Source of the DNA: Paenibacillus fonticola DSM 21315
Lineage (GTDB): Bacteria; Bacillota; Bacilli; Paenibacillales; Paenibacillaceae
DNA length: 64,000 nt
Assembly: GCF_000381905.1 (NCBI RefSeq)
Contig: NZ_KB907249.1
Coordinates: 62,001 to 126,000 of the forward strand
Direction: 5' to 3'
The notes below the pieces were generated by a model that saw only the letters and a program-made list of their open reading frames with translations, made no database searches and was not told where the DNA came from. Positions 58,839 through 64,000 of this stretch are shown piece by piece. Positions within the stretch are counted from its first letter, which is position 1; the number at the start of each line of letters is the position of its first letter. The position numbers and the translations under genes were made by a program.

Positions 58839-59249
58839 ATGCACAATCCGTTAAAAGAGCTGGCGTATATAAGCGGCGCGTGGCAGGGCGAAGGATTCAT
58901 CCTAGACTTTACCGAGCCTGTATACACCTTGATGTTCGGCAATATGCAAGCGTCAAATGAAGCAGGGATGACAGTCTACTGGGAAACCTTTCGATTTGAG
59001 GCCAAGAACGAAAAGCTGTTTGTATATCCAGCCCAAATGGGGCATGAAAATGGCGCCTACATAGGTGAGAAACAGGAATCTGCAGAGGGGCATGCTCATG
59101 TGTTCAGAACGTTTATTCATAAATCGGCAAATATTCAAGAAATATATTTTAACACCTCCCATCCGGGCAAGGAATTGGTGATGGGGGTACGAGGGGGAAA
59201 CGAGAATGGCCCTTTCGAAAAAGAATGGAAGCTCACCAAAAGACAATAG
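58839..59249 (+). CDS. Small protein of unknown function, beta-barrel style
   Basis: This is a 136-residue soluble protein. It starts with LKELAYISGAWQGEGFILD and alternates short strands to the end (MTVYWETFRFEAKNEKLFV, HAHVFRTFIHKS, FEKEWKLTKRQ). The GxWxGxG start recalls lipocalin-like or nitrobindin-like barrels that bind hydrophobic ligands or haem, but I see no proof of either. The ATG at 58839 follows GAGGTGAAGGAG. It lies 22 bases after the ligase gene and so probably belongs to the same operon. Confidence 0.65.
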   Translation: MHNPLKELAYISGAWQGEGFILDFTEPVYTLMFGNMQASNEAGMTVYWETFRFEAKNEKLFVYPAQMGHENGAYIGEKQESAEGHAHVFRTFIHKSANIQEIYFNTSHPGKELVMGVRGGNENGPFEKEWKLTKRQ

Positions 59250-59261
59250 CAAATATGATGC

Positions 59262-59294
59262 AAACAGCAGTCCGTTTCTGGCCTGCTGTTTTTT
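59262..59294 (+). terminator. Rho-independent terminator
   Basis: AAACAGCAG pairs with CTGCTGTTT around a short loop, with a T-run of six. It ends the ligase transcription unit. Confidence 0.85.
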
Positions 59295-59463
59295 CATTAC
59301 AATAGCCAAAATGAAATATGAAAATTAATACACGGTGAACATATTTTGGAATGAATATAAAAACTATAATTATTTTAGGATCTCGTACCCGCCCGATTGA
59401 AAACGCCGTCATTCTACTCCGGATCAAAATACATGTCGAGCACAATAGAAGGGATGATTTGCT

Positions 59464-61023
59464 TTGTACAGTGATATTGTAGAAACCGGCTATGGAAAAG
59501 TTAGAGGGCTCAATAAAGAAGGAATTAATGTGTACAAAGGTATTCCATATGGAGGCTCAACCGAGGGCAGCGCCAGATTTATGCCCCCAACCCGGCCTGC
59601 TTCATGGACGGGGGTGCGCGATGTATTCGACTATGGTCCTGCCTGCTTCCAAACGAAAGGCGGTATTAACGTAGATAATGAGCTAACCCGAACTCAACCG
59701 CCAAGAAAATCAGAAGAGTTTCAGTCAGAAAATTGCCTTGTTCTTAATGTATGGTCTCCAGGCACAGGGGACGGGAAGAAACGCCCAGTTCTATTCTGGT
59801 GTCATGGCGGCGGTTACTTTGCTGGCTCGGGTTCAAATTCGGTGAATGATGGCACCAATTTAGCAAGGCGCGGTGATGTTGTAGTGGTTACAATCAATCA
59901 TCGGCTGGGGCCGCTCGGATTTTTATATTTGAAGGAACTGGGCGGTTCTGATTATGGAGCCTCAGGCAATGCCGGCATGCTCGATATCGTGGCAGCGCTG
60001 AAATGGGTTCGTGACAATATTGAAGCCTTTGGAGGAGACCCCGGCAACGTAACGCTTTTCGGGCATTCAGGGGGCGGCGGTAAGGTCAGTACATTGCTCG
60101 CTATGCCTGCAGCGAAGGGGTTGTTTCATCGTGCGGTCATTCAAGGGGCATACGGGCTGAGAATGATGGAGAGCTCAGCGGCTTCAGAAACAACGGAGCG
60201 TATTTTAGCAGTCTTAGGGTTAAAAAAAGATCAACTCGAGCGGCTTCATCAGCTTCATCCCAAGCAGTTGTGGGATGCTTATTATCATATTTCTAAATGG
60301 GATCCCATCGCATTTGCAGAAAAAAGACGAAATGTTATGAATATCGGGCCCGTAGTAGATGGCATGCATCTTCCCCATCATCCATTTGATCCGGTCGGAC
60401 CAGAAATATCGGCCCACATCCCTATTATGATTGGGACGACAAAGGATGAATCCACCATCTTCTTAGGTTCAGAGCCCAATCTAGGCCAGGTGGATGAGGC
60501 GGGAATGCGGCAATGGCTTAAGCATTATGTTGGCGAACAGAACGTGGACAGGGTGATTGTTGCATATTTGAAGGATGAACCGAACGCATCACCCAATGAC
60601 CTGCTCGTTGCCGTTTCTAGTGATGTGATTACCATCAAGGATTCCATCGTGCTTGCCGAGCGAAAAATTGCCCCAAAGGGGGCACCTGTTTACATGTATC
60701 GGTTCGAGCACGAGTCCCCAACTCTTGGCGGGAAAATGAAATCCTTGCATGGGCTCGAAATCCCCTTTGTCTTTGATAATTTACATAAATCTACACCGGA
60801 TTTTGTTGGAGACGCCCCAGGACTTTCTGATTTAGCTGCCAATATGAGCCAGGCTTGGATCAACTTTGCCAGTTCAGGTAATCCGAACCATGATGGATTG
60901 CCAGCCTGGCCCCCCTATAATTTGGAGGAACGGCCGACTATGGTTTTTGACAAGCAGTGTAATATCGTGAACGACCCCAGACGGGAAGGTCGCCGGGTGT
61001 TGGATCAACTTTTCATTTCATAA
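59464..61023 (+). CDS. Type-B carboxylesterase/lipase family protein
   Basis: This is a 519-residue alpha/beta hydrolase with the type-B carboxylesterase layout: N-terminal VRGLNKEGINVYKGIPYG, SENCLVLNVWSP, oxyanion hole LFWCHGGGYFAGS, nucleophile elbow TLFGHSGGGGKVST and the later catalytic acid and histidine regions (GTTKDESTIFLG; MKSLHGLEIPFVF). The elbow has GHSGG where most relatives have GESAGG. Start is a TTG 10 bases after AAGGGA. There is no signal peptide, so it is cytoplasmic. It may open the pathway by cleaving an ester of the aromatic substrate. Confidence 0.87.
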   Translation: MYSDIVETGYGKVRGLNKEGINVYKGIPYGGSTEGSARFMPPTRPASWTGVRDVFDYGPACFQTKGGINVDNELTRTQPPRKSEEFQSENCLVLNVWSPGTGDGKKRPVLFWCHGGGYFAGSGSNSVNDGTNLARRGDVVVVTINHRLGPLGFLYLKELGGSDYGASGNAGMLDIVAALKWVRDNIEAFGGDPGNVTLFGHSGGGGKVSTLLAMPAAKGLFHRAVIQGAYGLRMMESSAASETTERILAVLGLKKDQLERLHQLHPKQLWDAYYHISKWDPIAFAEKRRNVMNIGPVVDGMHLPHHPFDPVGPEISAHIPIMIGTTKDESTIFLGSEPNLGQVDEAGMRQWLKHYVGEQNVDRVIVAYLKDEPNASPNDLLVAVSSDVITIKDSIVLAERKIAPKGAPVYMYRFEHESPTLGGKMKSLHGLEIPFVFDNLHKSTPDFVGDAPGLSDLAANMSQAWINFASSGNPNHDGLPAWPPYNLEERPTMVFDKQCNIVNDPRREGRRVLDQLFIS

Positions 61024-61178
61024 CGATGTGAACGGTGGAGCTGTAATATGGTCCGCTGATTTTCCTTATACTCGAGCAATTTCGATATTTATTTTCCTTC
61101 ATGGTGAACGTACTTTTCTACTACTCCAGATTTTACAATTGAATAAACATAAAGCAATTACGATTAAGGAGAATGGAT

Positions 61179-63239
61179 ATGTCCAACAAATTCAAAGTAG
61201 GTGTTGTGGGAGCAGGGAACATGGGCTCTGGTATTGCACAAAAAATGGCGCAAGAGGGCTTGGAGGTTACCTTGGTTGATGTAACCCAAGAGCAGGTTGC
61301 AAAAGGCCTTACCATAATTAGTAAAACCATGGAAGAGGGAGTCAAGCGAGGCATATTCACGGAAGAGCAGGTTGAAGAAACTTTAAGCCGCATTCATGGA
61401 ACAACATCCTATGAAGCGCTGAAGGGAGCAGATTTGGTCGTTGAAGCGGTTTTTGAAAACCTGGAAGTAAAAGGCGAGGTTTTTAAAAAGCTGGATGCCA
61501 TCTGTGACGAGAAGACGATCCTGGCAAGCAATACTTCAAGCTTGTATGTGAAGGACCTTGCTAAATTCACTACTCGTCCGGATCGCGTGATCGGGATGCA
61601 TTATTTCTACCACCCGGCAAAAAATAGACTCGTAGAAGTTATTCCGCATGACGGAACGAGCGTGGAGACCGTTGAAAAAACGCTCCTGATCAGTAAGCTG
61701 CATAACAAGACAAGCATTGTGGTGAAGGATGCACCTGGTTTTGCTGTCAATAGATACTTTGTCTGCTTTCTCAATGAATCCGTTCATTTATTGCAAGAAG
61801 GGGCAGCCAATATTCCTACCATTGACGCGGCCGCTAGACAAGGGTTTGAAATTGGGATGGGACCGTTCGAGCTCATGAATGTTACGGGCGTTCCAATTGC
61901 TGAGCATGCGGCTACTTACATGGCGAAAGAGATCAGTGAGTTTTATGCTCCTGCAGACCTGTTGAGTAAGCAAGTGGCGCTAAAGCAGGATTGGGAACTC
62001 GGCGGAGAGGTGGATGAAAGCAAATTTGAACAGATCATCCGCCAAATCTATGCGGCCGTGTTTGGAGCCGCAGGGGCTCAAGTTGATGAGGGCGTAGCCA
62101 GCATTGAGGATACCGATCGTGGGGCGAAAATTGGTCTGAGGTGGAAATTAGGACCTTTTGAGCTAATGAATAAGGTAGGTGTAGACGAAGCATTCAAGAT
62201 GGTCCAGGAACTGTACGCCAAACGCCCAGGGTTTCATCTGCCCGAAGTGCTAAGGAAGCAGGCAGAGCTTGGGGAACCTTTTGTTTTCCAATACATTGAT
62301 ATGGAGATCAAGAACAGTGTCGCTTACATCACGATTAATCGCCCAGAAGCCATGAACGCTCTAAATCCCATTGTTGTAGATCAGCTGGAAGCCGCTTTTG
62401 ATAACGCAGAGAAGGATCCGCAAGTGAAGGGCATTGCGATACGGGGCGCGGGTAAAGCTTTTGTGGCTGGTGCGGATATCAAGCATTTCATCGAATGCAT
62501 TAAGACCGATCAAATCGATGAGAACGTAGCCTTTACGCGCAGAAGTCACAAGCTGTTCAGAAGATTGGAAACCTCACCCAAATTGACCATTGCTGTGCTG
62601 GATGGTTTGTCACTAGGCGGCGGCAGTGAATTGGCTTTAGCTTGTCAAGCGATTGTAGCAACTGAGCAAGGCTCCATGGCTTTCCCTGAAAGCGGCTTGG
62701 GTATTTATCCAGGGCTAGGCGGCATGCTTCGAACAAACCGCCATGTGGGCAAGGAGTTAACCAAATATTATACCTTTACCGGAAAAAAACTGTCTGCCAA
62801 AGCAGGAAAAGGTCTTGGCATCATTACAGAGCTTGTAGAGATGGAACAAATTGAAGCAGCGATTGAAGTGCTTGTACAGCGTGAGAAGACTGACAAGTAT
62901 GCGGAACGGGAGATTCCTGCTTCATATCTGGAATTACAAAAAGCCTTCTCCGATGAGAATGTTAGGCGGCTATTAGATGGCGAACCTGTTCAGGGTGTAA
63001 GCAATGAACTAGCGGCACAATTAGCCAAAACCATCTCCTATAAAGGTATTATTGCACTAGAGACGATGAACGAGCTGATCGATCAGCAGACAAATATGAC
63101 CATTGACGATGGCATCGAGCTGGAGTTGGCGGGATTAACCGACATCTTCAAAACAGAGGATGCACTCAGCGGCTTGTTGGCTGCTGCATCCGGCGAGCGG
63201 CCTATATTTAAAACGAAAATCGGTGGAAGGAGTGCCTAA
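61179..63239 (+). CDS. Fused 3-hydroxyacyl-CoA dehydrogenase / enoyl-CoA hydratase
   Basis: This 686-residue protein carries two beta-oxidation steps. Residues 1-380 are the NAD-dependent dehydrogenase: Rossmann VGVVGAGNMGSGIA, LVVEAVFENLEVK, SNTSSL and GMHYFYHPAKN, with duplicated C-terminal helices (GPFELMNVTG and GPFELMNKVG). The rest is a crotonase domain: INRPEAMNALNP, RGAGKAFVAGADIKHF and LSLGGGSELALAC. Dehydrogenase-first order is the FadN-type arrangement, opposite to FadB. The ATG at 61179 lies 7 bases after AAGGAG. A thiolase gene follows, giving a full beta-oxidation set with the ligase. Confidence 0.9.
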   Translation: MSNKFKVGVVGAGNMGSGIAQKMAQEGLEVTLVDVTQEQVAKGLTIISKTMEEGVKRGIFTEEQVEETLSRIHGTTSYEALKGADLVVEAVFENLEVKGEVFKKLDAICDEKTILASNTSSLYVKDLAKFTTRPDRVIGMHYFYHPAKNRLVEVIPHDGTSVETVEKTLLISKLHNKTSIVVKDAPGFAVNRYFVCFLNESVHLLQEGAANIPTIDAAARQGFEIGMGPFELMNVTGVPIAEHAATYMAKEISEFYAPADLLSKQVALKQDWELGGEVDESKFEQIIRQIYAAVFGAAGAQVDEGVASIEDTDRGAKIGLRWKLGPFELMNKVGVDEAFKMVQELYAKRPGFHLPEVLRKQAELGEPFVFQYIDMEIKNSVAYITINRPEAMNALNPIVVDQLEAAFDNAEKDPQVKGIAIRGAGKAFVAGADIKHFIECIKTDQIDENVAFTRRSHKLFRRLETSPKLTIAVLDGLSLGGGSELALACQAIVATEQGSMAFPESGLGIYPGLGGMLRTNRHVGKELTKYYTFTGKKLSAKAGKGLGIITELVEMEQIEAAIEVLVQREKTDKYAEREIPASYLELQKAFSDENVRRLLDGEPVQGVSNELAAQLAKTISYKGIIALETMNELIDQQTNMTIDDGIELELAGLTDIFKTEDALSGLLAAASGERPIFKTKIGGRSA

Positions 63240-63247
63240 CCCTGAGT

Positions 63248-64000
63248 ATGTTTAAAAAAGCTTTCATTCCCTATGGCGGGTATTATTCAACTCCTTTTAG
63301 CAAATGGCAGGGTTCACTCCAAAATGAGAATTCTATTGAATTAGGCGCCCGCAGCAGTAAAAAATGGTTCGAATCTAGAAAATGGGATCCGAATGAGATA
63401 TTAGATTATCTTTATTTGGGTATCACCATTGGGCAAAAAGGTGTTTTTTACGGGGCATCCTGGGCATCTACATTAATGGGTGCCCCGGATATTCCAGGGC
63501 AGACCTTAATGCATGCCTGTGCAACTTCAACCACTGCAGTCTTCAATGCAGCCTCTGCGGTGGAACTGGGGAATGCAGCTGCAGCTTATTGCCTGTTAGT
63601 GGATCGCTGCTCCAACGGTCCGCATACAATCTGGCCTAATCCGAAAGGACCCGGGGGTGAAGTCATTTCCGAAAATTGGAATATGGATAACATGGCTGGA
63701 GATCCATCTACGGGCATTGGAATGGTGCATACGGCTGAGCGAGTTGCAAAAGAGCATGGATTTACAAAGGAGCAGGCCGACGAGCTGACGCTCCACAGGT
63801 ACGAGCAATATAATGAAGCGATGAAGGATGGCCGGGCCTTCCACAAACGCTATATGCTTCCTGTGGAGATTCAAGTATCGAAGCGGGAGACCAGGGTGCT
63901 GGAAACCGACGAGGGTGTAACCAAAACCACTATGGAAGCTTTAAGAAAACTTCGTCCTACAACGGAAGATGGGATTATTTCGTTTGGAGGACAGACGCAT
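63248..64000 (+). CDS. Thiolase, N-terminal part (cut by window end)
   Basis: The frame stays open from an ATG at 63248 to the window end, 251 codons. It has the thiolase layout: FIPYGGYYSTPFSKWQG at the start and the active-site cysteine region TLMHACATSTTAVFNAA near residue 85, then IGMVHTAERVAKEHG. The N-terminal part differs from classical acetyl-CoA acetyltransferases, so a specialised acyl-CoA thiolase is likely. The C-terminal catalytic His and Cys lie beyond the window. AAGGAG lies about 20 bases upstream, rather far, so translation may be coupled to the preceding gene. Confidence 0.82.
   Translation, partial: MFKKAFIPYGGYYSTPFSKWQGSLQNENSIELGARSSKKWFESRKWDPNEILDYLYLGITIGQKGVFYGASWASTLMGAPDIPGQTLMHACATSTTAVFNAASAVELGNAAAAYCLLVDRCSNGPHTIWPNPKGPGGEVISENWNMDNMAGDPSTGIGMVHTAERVAKEHGFTKEQADELTLHRYEQYNEAMKDGRAFHKRYMLPVEIQVSKRETRVLETDEGVTKTTMEALRKLRPTTEDGIISFGGQTH

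Noticed and set aside
1-64000. tRNA, rRNA or replication origin features
   Set aside because: No tRNA-like cloverleaf ends, rRNA segments or DnaA-box clusters were noticed on either strand.

Overview
The window looks like a chromosome segment of a Paenibacillus-type, endospore-forming, low-to-mid GC Firmicute. The evidence is strong AGGAGG-type ribosome binding sites with frequent TTG/GTG starts, Bacillus-lineage genes (yqzE, yqhG, yqhH, ytxJ, ycgQ/ycgR), a CwlD-type amidase, a class II nrdJ and Zur boxes of the Bacillus type. No rRNA, tRNA, CRISPR array or intact insertion sequence was seen.

Layout. 1-10 kb is core: an ABC-2 permease end, a divergent polysaccharide deacetylase, a cell-wall amidase, yqzE, an unknown exported protein, yqhGH, and the B12-dependent ribonucleotide reductase nrdJ with probable NrdR boxes. 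10-18 kb is an AT-rich accessory block of single unrelated genes (GNAT, holin-like toxin, DUF6809, GrpB, metallo-beta-lactamase fold, methyltransferase). It is littered with broken genes, including a RelE toxin that has lost its frame while its antitoxin is intact. Imperfect palindromes ending in GTTA cores, resembling integron attC sites, sit between the genes. 18-30.5 kb is a zinc-regulated locus: CobW GTPase, ycgQ and ycgR leftward, and a complete nine-gene opine metallophore operon (cntKLMABCDFE) rightward, with three Zur boxes in the divergent control region. 31-36 kb is a five-gene nickel-type ABC importer. 37-42 kb is the urease operon ureABCEFGD on the minus strand. 42-50.5 kb is a second accessory block with ytxJ, a SUFU protein, DinB and GNAT genes, more attC-like palindromes and many pseudogenes. 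50.5-64 kb is a catabolic cluster: gentisate dioxygenase, a DinB protein, a fumarylacetoacetase-family hydrolase, an IclR regulator, a thioesterase, two CapA-family proteins, a CoA ligase, a carboxylesterase, a fused 3-hydroxyacyl-CoA dehydrogenase/enoyl-CoA hydratase and the start of a thiolase.

How the parts fit. The cnt operon makes, exports and re-imports a histidine-based metallophore when zinc is scarce. YcgQ/YcgR and CobW are companion zinc-starvation genes. The nik importer supplies nickel for the urease encoded next door. The last cluster can be read as side-chain beta-oxidation of an aromatic acyl-CoA, thioesterase release, then ring cleavage through gentisate, maleylpyruvate and fumarylpyruvate. 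In that reading the DinB gene is a candidate thiol-dependent maleylpyruvate isomerase, with bacillithiol as the likely thiol.

The most unusual signal is the pair of accessory blocks whose same-strand genes are separated by structurally conserved, sequence-diverse palindromes, with no integrase in view. All calls are by eye; no database search or folding was run.
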